This document shows positions 1 through 12,608 of a DNA stretch of 64,000 nt, in pieces. How positions within the stretch are numbered: position 1 is the first letter of the stretch; each line of letters opens with the position of its first letter. Below the pieces are notes generated by a model. That model saw only the letters and a program-made list of their open reading frames with translations, was not told where the DNA came from and ran no database searches. Origin of the DNA: an uncultured Eubacteriales bacterium (GTDB lineage: Bacteria > Bacillota > Clostridia > Saccharofermentanales > UBA5734); assembly GCA_903835065.1 (NCBI GenBank), contig CAILLO010000047.1, forward strand, positions 124,001 through 188,000, given 5' to 3'. The position numbers were made by a program, and so were the translations under genes.

Positions 1-1
1 C

Positions 2-3835
<3,834 letters not shown>

Positions 3836-3840
3836 CCGAG

Positions 3841-5277
3841 ATGGCGAAGCCGACTGGATTCATGGAGTTCGACCGTTCCGTCTGGCCCGCGCGCCGGCCC
3901 GCCGAGCGGCTCGGCGACTGGAAGGAGCTGCACGGGCCCGCTCCCGTGGACTTCCTGCGCGACCAGGCCGCGCGCTGCATGGACTGCGGCGTGCCGTTCT
4001 GCCACGGCGGCGTGACCGTCGCCAACGTGTCGTCGGGCTGTCCGAAGAAGAACTACATCCCCGAGTGGAACGACCTGCTCTACCGCGGCTTGACCCGCCA
4101 GGCCTGGCGGCGTCTCGAGGCGACGTCGCCGTTCCCGGAGTTCACCGGCCGGGTCTGCCCCGCGCCGTGCGAGGCCTCGTGCACCTGCGCGCTGAAGGGC
4201 GACGCGGTGACGATCCGCGAAATCGAGCTGTACCTCGCCGAGACCGCCTGGGAGCAGGGCTGGGTCATCCCGCGCCCGCCGAAGGTCCGCACCGGCGCCA
4301 CCGTCGCGGTGGTCGGCAGCGGCCCCGCCGGCCTGTCCGCGGCCTTCCGGCTCAACCGCCAGGGCCACCAGGTCACCGTGTACGAGCGCAGCGACGCGCC
4401 GGGCGGCCTGCTCATGTACGGCATCCCGAACATGAAGCTCGACAAGTCCGTGCTGGCCCGCCGCATCCACTACCTCGAGGAGGAGGGCATCCGCTTCGTG
4501 ACCGGGGCCGACGTCGGCCGGTCCGTCGAGGCGACCGAACTGCTGTATGGCCACGACAGCCTGGTCCTCGCCTGCGGCGCCTCCCGGCCGCGCGACCTGG
4601 GCGTCCCCGGGCGCGAACTGTCCGGCGTCCGCTATGCGGTCGACTTCCTGACCGAGGCGACGAAGCGCGTCCTCTCCGGGGAAGTCGGCAAGCCTCTCGC
4701 CGGACGGCGCGTGCTGGTCATCGGCGGCGGCGACACCGGCAACGATTGCGTGGGCACCGCGCTGCGCCAGGGCGCGGCCGATGTGGTACAATACGAACTG
4801 CTTCCCGAACCGCCGGAAAAGCGCCCTGCGACCGCACCCTGGCCCCGCTGGCCGGGTATCCGGAAGACCGACTACGGGCAGGAGGAGGCGATTCTCCTGC
4901 AGGGCGCCGACCCCCGGAAGTACTGCACGTCGACGCTTCGCTTCACGGGTTCGGAGGGCCGCCTGACCGGGGCGGACGCGGTCGAGGTCGAGTGGGCCCG
5001 CGAAGGCGGGCGCATGACCCCGAAGACGAAGGCAGGCTCGGAGCGCCACGAGGACTTCGACCTCGCGATTCTCGCGATGGGCTTCACCGGGGCCGAGGAC
5101 TACCTCTTCGAGGCGTTGCGCGTCACGAAGGACGAAGGGTTCACGACCACGCACCCCGCGATCTTCCTCGCCGGCGACATGCGCCGCGGCCAGTCCCTGG
5201 TGGTCTGGGCGATGGCGGAGGGGGAGCAGGCGGCCGCCGAGGCGGACCGCTACTTGAGAGGAGCTTCGAAGACCTAG
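3841..5277 (+). CDS. gltD: Glutamate synthase small subunit
   Basis: 478-residue NADPH-dependent small subunit that feeds electrons through FAD and Fe-S clusters to GltB. The N-terminal half carries the cluster cysteines ([10 protein letters not shown] and [11 protein letters not shown]). A first dinucleotide site ([12 protein letters not shown], about residues 157-168) and a second one ([11 protein letters not shown]) follow. The C-terminal [13 protein letters not shown] segment is typical of GltD. The ATG at 3841 follows a G-rich ribosome-binding region at the end of gltB. The stop codon TAG directly abuts the ATG of the next gene, which suggests one transcript. Length is normal for the family. 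Confidence 0.97.
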   Translation: MAKPTGFMEFDRSVWPARRPAERLGDWKELHGPAPVDFLRDQAARCMDCGVPFCHGGVTVANVSSGCPKKNYIPEWNDLLYRGLTRQAWRRLEATSPFPEFTGRVCPAPCEASCTCALKGDAVTIREIELYLAETAWEQGWVIPRPPKVRTGATVAVVGSGPAGLSAAFRLNRQGHQVTVYERSDAPGGLLMYGIPNMKLDKSVLARRIHYLEEEGIRFVTGADVGRSVEATELLYGHDSLVLACGASRPRDLGVPGRELSGVRYAVDFLTEATKRVLSGEVGKPLAGRRVLVIGGGDTGNDCVGTALRQGAADVVQYELLPEPPEKRPATAPWPRWPGIRKTDYGQEEAILLQGADPRKYCTSTLRFTGSEGRLTGADAVEVEWAREGGRMTPKTKAGSERHEDFDLAILAMGFTGAEDYLFEALRVTKDEGFTTTHPAIFLAGDMRRGQSLVVWAMAEGEQAAAEADRYLRGASKT

Positions 5278-6666
5278 ATGCCTGGAAGAGGCGGAATCAG
5301 GACCGGAATCGCCGTGGCCGCGGGAGGAACGATTCTCCGCGGCCTGCGGCTGATCAAGCGCGGTGCGACGACGCTGCCCGGCAAGGTCGCCCTCGGACTC
5401 GACCCGGACCTCCTGCGCTCGCTCTCGAAGGACGTCCCCGTGATCGCCGTCACCGGCACGAACGGCAAGACGACGACGACGCGCATGCTATGCGCGATCC
5501 TCCGCGGCCTGGGCTGGTCCGTCGTGACCAACCGCTCGGGCGCGAACCTCTCGACCGGCCTCGCCACGACCCTGCTCGAGAACCGCCGGCGCCTTCGCCG
5601 TCCGCGCACGGCCGCCGTGCTCGAGATCGACGAGGCGGCCTTCCGGCGCGTCGCCGCCGGGCTCTCGCCCCGGGTCGTCGTCGTCACCAACCTCTTCCGC
5701 GACCAGCTCGACCGCTACGGCGAACTCGCGACCACGATGCAGTTCCTCGCCGAAGGCCTCGACGCCTGCGACGCGCGTCTCGTGACCGACGCCGACGACT
5801 CGCTGTGCGTCTCGCTCGGCCGTGGCCGGGAGGAGCGCACGCTCTACTACGGCTTCGATCCCGCGGCGATGCTCCCGCCCGACGCCGTCCGCGGCACCGA
5901 AGCGACGCACTGCCTGTTCTGCGGCGCGCACTACGTCTACGCCGGGCGCACGTACGGCCACCTCGGCGACTTCGCGTGCCCGGGCTGCGGCTACCGCCGC
6001 CCCGCCTCCTCCGTGAGCTGCCGGGAGATCCTCGAGGAGGACGCCCACGGCTCGCGCGCCGTCTTCGTCCGGGGCGACGAGGCCGTCGAGGCCGACGTGC
6101 CCGTGCCCGGCCGCTACAACCTCTACAACGCCCTCGCCGCGGCCGCCGCGGCCGTCGCGTTCGGGGAGTCCTTCGCGGCGTCCGTCGCGCAGCTGCCGAC
6201 GACCGACGTCGGCTTCGGCCGCATGGAGCTGATCCAGGCCGGCGACCGCCGGATCCGCCTGATCCTCGTCAAGAACCCGGCCGGCTTCGACCAGGCCGTG
6301 GAGTTCCTCGCCCGCGCGACCGACGCCGGTGCTGCGCTGTTCGTCCTCAACGACGGTATCGCCGACGGGACCGATGTGTCCTGGATCTGGGACGCTGACC
6401 TCGAGCGGCTGGCCGACCAGGGCCGGGTGCCGCCGATCGTCGGCGCGTCCGGACAGCGCGTCCACGACATGGCCCTGCGACTCGTCTACGCGGGCGTCCC
6501 CTCCGACCGGCTGCGCACGTCGGGCGACGCCTACGGGCTGATGAGGGAATGCCTCGCGGCCTGCCCGCCAGGCTCCTGCCTCTACGTACTGCCGACCTAT
6601 ACCGCGATGCTCGCCCTGCGCGCCCGGCTGGCCTCCGATTACGGCCTCGCCGGGTTCTGGGAATAG
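5278..6666 (+). CDS. murT: Lipid II isoglutaminyl synthase subunit MurT (Mur ligase family)
   Basis: 462-residue ATP-dependent Mur-ligase-like subunit. With GatD it amidates the alpha-carboxyl of D-Glu in lipid II to D-isoglutamine. An N-terminal hydrophobic segment precedes a GTNGKTTT P-loop at residues 60-67. A C4 zinc ribbon inserted in the central domain (C212, C215, C234, C237) is characteristic of MurT and absent from MurC-F. The C-terminal part matches the DUF1727 region. The ATG follows the gltD stop with no gap, and the nearest GGAG is about 13 bases upstream, so translational coupling to gltD is likely. gatD follows after 10 bases, as in Gram-positive murT-gatD operons. Confidence 0.93.
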   Translation: MPGRGGIRTGIAVAAGGTILRGLRLIKRGATTLPGKVALGLDPDLLRSLSKDVPVIAVTGTNGKTTTTRMLCAILRGLGWSVVTNRSGANLSTGLATTLLENRRRLRRPRTAAVLEIDEAAFRRVAAGLSPRVVVVTNLFRDQLDRYGELATTMQFLAEGLDACDARLVTDADDSLCVSLGRGREERTLYYGFDPAAMLPPDAVRGTEATHCLFCGAHYVYAGRTYGHLGDFACPGCGYRRPASSVSCREILEEDAHGSRAVFVRGDEAVEADVPVPGRYNLYNALAAAAAAVAFGESFAASVAQLPTTDVGFGRMELIQAGDRRIRLILVKNPAGFDQAVEFLARATDAGAALFVLNDGIADGTDVSWIWDADLERLADQGRVPPIVGASGQRVHDMALRLVYAGVPSDRLRTSGDAYGLMRECLAACPPGSCLYVLPTYTAMLALRARLASDYGLAGFWE

Positions 6667-6676
6667 GGGGAGCGAC

Positions 6677-7456
6677 ATGACGAAGACCGTGAAGCGGGTC
6701 CGGATCGCCCACCTCTATCCCGAACTGCTGAACCTCTACGGGGACCGCGGCAACCTGCTGGCGCTCGTCCGACGGCTCGCGCTGCGCGGGTTCGAGGCGG
6801 AGGTGCGGCGGATCGGAGTCGGCGACGCCTTCCGGCCCGACGAGCACGACCTCGTGTTCCTCGGCGGTGGACAGGACTACGAGCAGGCGATCCTGATGGC
6901 CGACCTCCTCGCGCACAAGGCCGCCGCGATCCGGGAAGCCGTCGAGGACGACCGGGCGTTTCTCTGCATCTGCGGCGGCTACCAGCTGATGGGCCGCTAC
7001 TACCGGACGGCCGAGGGCCGGCAACTCGACTTCGTCGGCGCGCTCGACCTGTGGACCGTCGGCGGAGAGAAGCGGCTGATCGGCAACACGGCCTACCGGA
7101 GCGACCTGCTGGAGCAGGCGGGCAAGGACCCCTGGATCGTCGGCTTCGAGAACCATTCGGGGCGGACCTTCCTCGGGGCGGGCGTGAAGCCCCTCGCGAC
7201 GGTCGTCCGCGGCCACGGCAACAACGGCGACGACGGTACCGAGGGCGCCGCCTACCGCAACGTGTTCGGCACGTATTCGCACGGCAGCGTGCTGCCCAAG
7301 AACCCCGGCTTCGCCGACCTCGTCCTGGAGCGGGCGCTGGCCCGACGGTACGGGGAGGACGGACCGCTCGCGCCGCTCGACGACGCATACGAGAGGCTGG
7401 CCCAGACGGCCGCCCTCCGGGCCCTTTCGGTGGATAGGAGCAGAAGGAATGGCTGA
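6677..7456 (+). CDS. gatD: Lipid II isoglutaminyl synthase glutaminase subunit GatD
   Basis: 259-residue class I-like (CobB/CobQ type) glutamine amidotransferase that supplies ammonia to MurT. The nucleophile is the second Cys of FLCICGGYQLMG (C99). The catalytic His lies in the GTYSHGSVLPKNP motif, around residue 202. The N-terminal LYPELLNLYGDRGN segment is typical of GatD. An AGGGGGAG Shine-Dalgarno sits just before the ATG. The 3' end overlaps dapF by 8 bases, linking lipid II amidation to diaminopimelate synthesis in one operon. Confidence 0.94.
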   Translation: MTKTVKRVRIAHLYPELLNLYGDRGNLLALVRRLALRGFEAEVRRIGVGDAFRPDEHDLVFLGGGQDYEQAILMADLLAHKAAAIREAVEDDRAFLCICGGYQLMGRYYRTAEGRQLDFVGALDLWTVGGEKRLIGNTAYRSDLLEQAGKDPWIVGFENHSGRTFLGAGVKPLATVVRGHGNNGDDGTEGAAYRNVFGTYSHGSVLPKNPGFADLVLERALARRYGEDGPLAPLDDAYERLAQTAALRALSVDRSRRNG

Positions 7457-8306
7457 TTCGAGGACTCTCCGCTTCTCCAAGATGCACGGCGCCGGCAACG
7501 ACTATGTCTACGTGGACGGCATCGCGGCCCCCGCGCCCGAGGACGCGCCGTCGCTGGCGGTGCGCGTGTCCGACCGGCACAAGGGCGTCGGATCCGACGG
7601 ACTCGTGTACGTGCTGCCCTCCGCCCAGGCGGACGTGCGCATGCGCATGTGGAACGCCGACGGCTCCGAGGCCGAGATGTGCGGCAACGCCGTGCGCTGC
7701 GTCGGGAAGATCGCCTACGAGCGCGGCTACGTGAAGCGGGACCGGCTGGTCGTCGAGACGATGTCGGGCCTGAAGCGCCTGACGCTCCAGGTCGAGGGCG
7801 GCAAGGTCCTGTCGGCGAAGGTCGACATGGGACGCCCCGTCTTCGAACCGGCGCTCGTTCCCGTCGTCGATGATACGGCCGGCAAGGACTTCCTGCGCCG
7901 CACCGTCGTGGTGGAGGGGCGCGCGTTCGAGATCTCCTGCGTGTCGATGGGGAACCCGCACGCCATCACCTTCGTCGACGACGTCTCCGCGTTCCCGGTC
8001 GAGCGGTGGGGGCCGCTGCTGGAGAACCACGCACTCTTCCCGAACCGCTGCAATGTAGAATTCGTGCAGCCGGTCGACGCCGCCCGCGTGAAGGCGCGCG
8101 TCTGGGAGCGCGGCAGCGGCGAGACGCAGGCCTGCGGCACCGGGGCTTGTGCGATCGGAGTGCTCTGCGCTACTCTGGACAGGACCGGAAGGCACGTCTC
8201 CGTGGAACTTCCCGGCGGCACCCTCGGGATCGACTGGGAGCCGGACGGGAAGGTATACTTGACGGGACCCGTCGAGCACGTCTTCGACGGAACGCTGGAC
8301 CTCTAG
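7449..8306 (+). CDS. dapF: Diaminopimelate epimerase
   Basis: 285-residue cofactor-independent epimerase that converts LL- to meso-diaminopimelate for peptidoglycan and lysine. The N-terminal KMHGAGNDY motif is present. The two catalytic cysteines are C78 (MCGNAVRC) and C229 (ACGTGACA). Length is normal. The start overlaps gatD. The LL-DAP aminotransferase gene dapL lies one gene downstream and makes the substrate of this enzyme, so the last two steps of the aminotransferase route are encoded together. Confidence 0.97.
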   Translation: MADSRTLRFSKMHGAGNDYVYVDGIAAPAPEDAPSLAVRVSDRHKGVGSDGLVYVLPSAQADVRMRMWNADGSEAEMCGNAVRCVGKIAYERGYVKRDRLVVETMSGLKRLTLQVEGGKVLSAKVDMGRPVFEPALVPVVDDTAGKDFLRRTVVVEGRAFEISCVSMGNPHAITFVDDVSAFPVERWGPLLENHALFPNRCNVEFVQPVDAARVKARVWERGSGETQACGTGACAIGVLCATLDRTGRHVSVELPGGTLGIDWEPDGKVYLTGPVEHVFDGTLDL

Positions 8307-8347
8307 GGTCCGGAACGCGCCACAGGCGGGAAAGGGAACCAGTCAGG

Positions 8348-9451
8348 ATGGATTCCGGCACGAAAGGCTCCGATGCGGTCCTCGTCCTCTCGAACGGCAC
8401 CGAATTCCACGGGAGGTCTTTCGGCGCGAAGGGCACGGCCGTCGGCGAGGTCGTTTTCAACACGGGCATCGTCGGCTACCAGCGGGTCCTGACCGACCCC
8501 TCCTACTGCGGCCAGATCGTCACGATGAGCTATCCGCTGATCGGCAACGTCGGCGTCAATCCCTTCGAGCACGAATCCGCGAAGCCCTGGCCCCTGGCCT
8601 ATATCGCGCGCGAATTCACCGACCCGAGCCACTACCAGAGCGAATCCGCGCTCGAACCCTATCTGGCCTCCCACGGCGTCGTCGGGATCCAGGGGATCGA
8701 CACGCGCGCTCTGGTCCGGATCCTGCGCGAGAACGGCACGATGAACGGCGCCGTCTCCTCCGACCCGGACTTCTCGCCCTCCGCCTGGATGGACCGCATC
8801 CGTGCCTTCCGCGCCGTCGACCCCGTCCTCGAGGTCACCTGCCGCGAGACGCGCATCCACCCGCCGGTCGGAGAGCGGCGCTTCCACGTCGCCCTGCTGG
8901 ACTACGGCTGCAAGGACGGCATCGTCCGCGGATTGTGCGAACGGGGCTGCGAGGTCGTGCAGCTGCCGGCCGGCACGAGCGCCGAGGACGTTCTGGCGCT
9001 CTCACCCGACGGCATCATGCTGTCGAACGGGCCCGGCGACCCCAAGGACAACGTCTTCCAGATCGCACAGCTCCAGCGCCTGATCGGCGTCGTCCCGATG
9101 TTCGGGATCTGCCTCGGGCACCAGCTGATGGCCCTCGCGACGGGCGCCGACACCGCGAAGCTCAAGTTCGGGCACCGCGGAGGCAACCACCCCGTAAAGG
9201 ACCTGGCGCACGACCGCGTCTACATCACGACGCAGAACCACGGATACGCCGTGCTCCCGGAGACAGTGGACCCGAAGGTCGCCGAGGTCAGCCACGTCAG
9301 CATGAACGACGACTCGGTCGAGGGCCTGCGCTACTTCGGCATCCCGGCCTTCTCGGTGCAGTTCCACCCCGAGGCCGCCCCCGGACCGCTCGACACCGCC
9401 TACCTCTTCGATGAATTCCTCGCGATGATCCCGCGCGATACCGCGCGCTAG
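8348..9451 (+). CDS. carA: Carbamoyl-phosphate synthase small (glutaminase) subunit
   Basis: 367-residue glutaminase subunit that delivers ammonia to CarB for carbamoyl phosphate synthesis (arginine and pyrimidines). The N-terminal CarA-specific domain (GEVVFNTGIVGYQ) is followed by a class I amidotransferase domain with the nucleophile elbow GICLGHQLMA and the catalytic His-Glu in VQFHPEAAPGP. The ATG at 8348 follows a GAAAGG region; an upstream in-frame extension has no family similarity. No carB is found here: dapL follows directly, so the synthetase subunit must be encoded elsewhere. Confidence 0.96.
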   Translation: MDSGTKGSDAVLVLSNGTEFHGRSFGAKGTAVGEVVFNTGIVGYQRVLTDPSYCGQIVTMSYPLIGNVGVNPFEHESAKPWPLAYIAREFTDPSHYQSESALEPYLASHGVVGIQGIDTRALVRILRENGTMNGAVSSDPDFSPSAWMDRIRAFRAVDPVLEVTCRETRIHPPVGERRFHVALLDYGCKDGIVRGLCERGCEVVQLPAGTSAEDVLALSPDGIMLSNGPGDPKDNVFQIAQLQRLIGVVPMFGICLGHQLMALATGADTAKLKFGHRGGNHPVKDLAHDRVYITTQNHGYAVLPETVDPKVAEVSHVSMNDDSVEGLRYFGIPAFSVQFHPEAAPGPLDTAYLFDEFLAMIPRDTAR

Positions 9452-9465
9452 AAAGGAGCCCTAGG

Positions 9466-10665
9466 ATGGCCTGGGCGAACCCCTCGTTCCTCGAGATCCC
9501 CGAATCCTACCTCTTCGGCACGATCGGCCGGAAGATCCAGGAGGAGCGCGAGCGCGTTCCCGGAAAGTACATCATCCGCATGGGCATCGGCGACGTGACG
9601 CTGCCACTGCCTCCCGTCGTCCTCGCCGCGATGCACCGGGCGGTCGACGAGATGGGCGACGCGAAGACCTTCCAGGGGTATCCCCCGGCCGCCGGCTTCG
9701 ACTTCCTGCGCGAGGCGATCGTGGCGCACGACTACCGCGCGCGCGGCTGCGACATCTCGGTCGACGAGGTCTTCGTCAGCGACGGCGCGAAGAGCGACGT
9801 CGCCAATTTCACCGACCTCTACGGCGACGCCAACGTGATCGCGATCTCGGACCCCGTGTACCCGGTCTATCTCGACAGCGTGCGCATCGCCGGCTTCGGC
9901 CCGCTGCAGGTGAAGTTCATGGAATGCACTGAAACGAGCGGCTTCCTGCCGGCCCTGCCGACAGGACATGTCGACATCCTTTACCTCTGCTCGCCGAACA
10001 ACCCGACCGGCACGGCTATGACCCGTGACCAGCTCGCGCAGTGGGTGGGCTACGCACGTGCCAACGGCGCCCTGATTCTCTACGACTCGGCCTACGAGGC
10101 CTACGTCTCGACGCCCGGCATCCCCCGCAGCATCTACGAGATCCCCGGCGCGCGCGAGTGCGCGGTCGAGTTCCGCTCGTTCTCCAAGACGGCCGGCTTC
10201 ACCGGCGTGCGCTGCTCCTACACGGTCGTGCCGAAGGGCCTGACCGCCCGCACCAAGTTCGGTCACGACGTCGACCTGCACAAGCTCTGGGCGCGCCGCC
10301 AGGCGACCAAGTTCAACGGGGTGCCCTACATCATCCAGCGCGCCGCCGAGGCGGTCTACACGCCCGAGGGCCAGGCCGCCGTGAAAGCGAACATCGCCGT
10401 CTACATGCGCAACGCCGGACGCATCCGCGCCCTGTTCGAGTCGCGGGGCCAGAAGGCTTTCGGCGGCGTCGACGCGCCCTATGTCTGGGTCAAGGTGCCG
10501 GACAAGTACGACAGTTGGAGCTTCTTCGACCACATGCTCCGCGAGTACGGCGTGGCCGGTACGCCGGGCAGCGGATTCGGACCCTGCGGGGAGGGCTACA
10601 TCCGGTTCACCGGATTCGGCAGTCTCGCGGACGTCGAACGGCTGGAAGGACTGATGAAGGCATGA
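9466..10665 (+). CDS. dapL: LL-diaminopimelate aminotransferase
   Basis: 399-residue fold type I PLP aminotransferase that converts tetrahydrodipicolinate and glutamate directly to LL-diaminopimelate. Family hallmarks are FQGYPPAAG, the SDGAKSDVAN segment, CSPNNPTGTA, and the PLP lysine K241 in SFSKTAGFTG. Length fits DapL (about 400 residues). AAAGGAG lies at good spacing before the ATG. The stop overlaps the nadE start as ATGA. Glutamate, the amino donor, is the product of GltBD in the same run. Confidence 0.94.
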   Translation: MAWANPSFLEIPESYLFGTIGRKIQEERERVPGKYIIRMGIGDVTLPLPPVVLAAMHRAVDEMGDAKTFQGYPPAAGFDFLREAIVAHDYRARGCDISVDEVFVSDGAKSDVANFTDLYGDANVIAISDPVYPVYLDSVRIAGFGPLQVKFMECTETSGFLPALPTGHVDILYLCSPNNPTGTAMTRDQLAQWVGYARANGALILYDSAYEAYVSTPGIPRSIYEIPGARECAVEFRSFSKTAGFTGVRCSYTVVPKGLTARTKFGHDVDLHKLWARRQATKFNGVPYIIQRAAEAVYTPEGQAAVKANIAVYMRNAGRIRALFESRGQKAFGGVDAPYVWVKVPDKYDSWSFFDHMLREYGVAGTPGSGFGPCGEGYIRFTGFGSLADVERLEGLMKA

Positions 10666-12608
10666 AGAACGGATTCGTCCGGGTCGCCGCATGCGTCCCC
10701 GTCACCCGTCCCTGCGAGTGCGACGGAAATGCGCGGAGGATCGCGACGGCCGCCCAGGAGGCCGCTGACGCACGCGTCGACGTCGCCGTCTTCCCCGAGC
10801 TCTGCGTGACCGGCTGCACGGCCGCGGACTTCTATCTCCACACCGGACTGCAGGGCCAGGCCGAGAAGGCGCTGGCCGACCTCGCGAAGTCCACCGCGGG
10901 TCTCGCCCCGCTGCTCGCGGTCGGCATGCCCGTCGTCGTCGACGGCCGGCTGTTCAACTGCTCCGTCCTGCTACAGAAGGGAAGGGTCCTCGGCGTGGTG
11001 CCCAAGACCCACCTGCCCGGCTACGCCGAATTCTACGAGCCTCGCTGGTTCGAACCGGCCTTCCGCGCGCACGCCGGCTCCGTCCGGCTCGCCGGTCAGG
11101 AGGCGCCTTTCGGGACCGACCTTCTGTTCGAGGATGCGGCGAAAGGACTTCTCGTGGGCGTCGAGATCTGTGAAGACCTCTGGGTCCCGATTCCGCCGAG
11201 CACGCGGCAGGCGCTCGCCGGCGCACACCTGTCGATCAACCTCTCCGCCAGCAACGAACTCGTGGGGAAGGCCTCCTACCGCCGCTCGCTCGTGAAGGCG
11301 CACTCCGCCGCCTGCATCCTGGGCTACGTCTACGCGTCGGCCGGTCCGGGCGAATCCACCACCGATGTCGTCTACTCCGGGCACGCCCTGATCGCCGAGA
11401 ACGGCGTGCTGCTCGAGGAGAGTCCCCTGTTCCGCCCGGACGGCGGCATGACCGTCGCCGACGTCGACGTGGTCCGCATCGAACGCGAGCGGCTGCGCAA
11501 CAAGAGCTTCTTCGACGCCGCGGACTGTCTGCCCGGCGCCGTCCGGACCTCGTTCCGCCGCGTGGCGTTCGTCGCCGACGGCGGTCCATCCGCGCCGCTC
11601 GATCTGCTGCGCGCCGTGGACCCCTCGCCGTTCGTCCCTGCTTCCGAAATCGAAGCCTGCGCCCGCAGCCGCGAAATCGTCGCGATCCAGGCCGCAGGCC
11701 TCGCGCAGCGCCTGTCCGCCGCGAAGGCGCAGAAGGCCGTCGTCGCCGTCTCGGGCGGCCTCGACTCGGCGCTCGCCCTGCTGATCGGCGCGCTCGCCCT
11801 CGACCGGCTCGGTCGTCCGCGCTCCGCCCTGGTCGCCCTCACGATGCCGGGCCCCGGCACCACGGTCCGCACGCGCGGCAACTCCGAGGCCCTGTCGCTC
11901 GCCCTCGGCGCCGACTTCCGCGAGATCCCGATCGCGGACGCGATCGCCGTCCACCTGCGCGACATCGGCCAGTCCGACGGCGTGCACGACACGACCTACG
12001 AGAACGCCCAGGCGCGCGAGCGCTGCCAGATCGCCATGGACGTCGCGAACCGCGAGTACGGACTCATGGTCGGCACCGGCGACCTGTCGGAACTAGCGAT
12101 CGGATTCACGACCTACGGCGGCGACCACATGTCGATGTACGCCGTCAATACGGGAGTCCCCAAGACCCTCGTCCGCAGCCTCGTCCGCACCCTCGCGGAG
12201 GACATGCCCGGCTGCCGCGACGTGCTCCTCGACGTCCTGGCGACCCCGGTGTCGCCGGAACTGCTGCCACCCGACGAGGACGGCGGCATCTCCCAGCGCA
12301 CCGAGGAGATCGTCGGCCCCTATGAACTGCACGACTTCTTCCTGTACCACTTCGTCCGCTTCGGCGAGACGCCGCGTCGCGTGCTGTTCCTCGCGGAGAA
12401 GGCCTTCGCAGGCCGATACGCGAAGAAGGAACTGCGCCGCGTGCTGGCCGTCTTCCTGCAGCGATTCTTCCAGAGCCAGTTCAAGCGGTCCTGCATCCCG
12501 GACGGCCCGAAAGTCGGCTCCGTCGCCCTCTCGCCGCGCGGCGACCTGCGCATGCCGAGCGATGCCTCACCCGAGGCCTTCCTGAAGGACCTGGAGGACG
12601 CGCCTTGA
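10662..12608 (+). CDS. nadE: Glutamine-dependent NAD+ synthetase
   Basis: 648-residue fusion of a nitrilase-type glutaminase and an NAD synthase domain; it amidates nicotinic acid adenine dinucleotide with glutamine nitrogen. The Glu-Lys-Cys triad is visible as E46 (FPELCVTG), K115 (VVPKTHLPG) and C170 (VEICEDLW). The C-terminal half starts near residue 350 with the ATP pyrophosphatase loop VSGGLDSALALL. The ATG overlaps the dapL stop, and the TGA overlaps the TTG start of purF, so three genes are likely coupled in translation. Confidence 0.96.
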   Translation: MKNGFVRVAACVPVTRPCECDGNARRIATAAQEAADARVDVAVFPELCVTGCTAADFYLHTGLQGQAEKALADLAKSTAGLAPLLAVGMPVVVDGRLFNCSVLLQKGRVLGVVPKTHLPGYAEFYEPRWFEPAFRAHAGSVRLAGQEAPFGTDLLFEDAAKGLLVGVEICEDLWVPIPPSTRQALAGAHLSINLSASNELVGKASYRRSLVKAHSAACILGYVYASAGPGESTTDVVYSGHALIAENGVLLEESPLFRPDGGMTVADVDVVRIERERLRNKSFFDAADCLPGAVRTSFRRVAFVADGGPSAPLDLLRAVDPSPFVPASEIEACARSREIVAIQAAGLAQRLSAAKAQKAVVAVSGGLDSALALLIGALALDRLGRPRSALVALTMPGPGTTVRTRGNSEALSLALGADFREIPIADAIAVHLRDIGQSDGVHDTTYENAQARERCQIAMDVANREYGLMVGTGDLSELAIGFTTYGGDHMSMYAVNTGVPKTLVRSLVRTLAEDMPGCRDVLLDVLATPVSPELLPPDEDGGISQRTEEIVGPYELHDFFLYHFVRFGETPRRVLFLAEKAFAGRYAKKELRRVLAVFLQRFFQSQFKRSCIPDGPKVGSVALSPRGDLRMPSDASPEAFLKDLEDAP

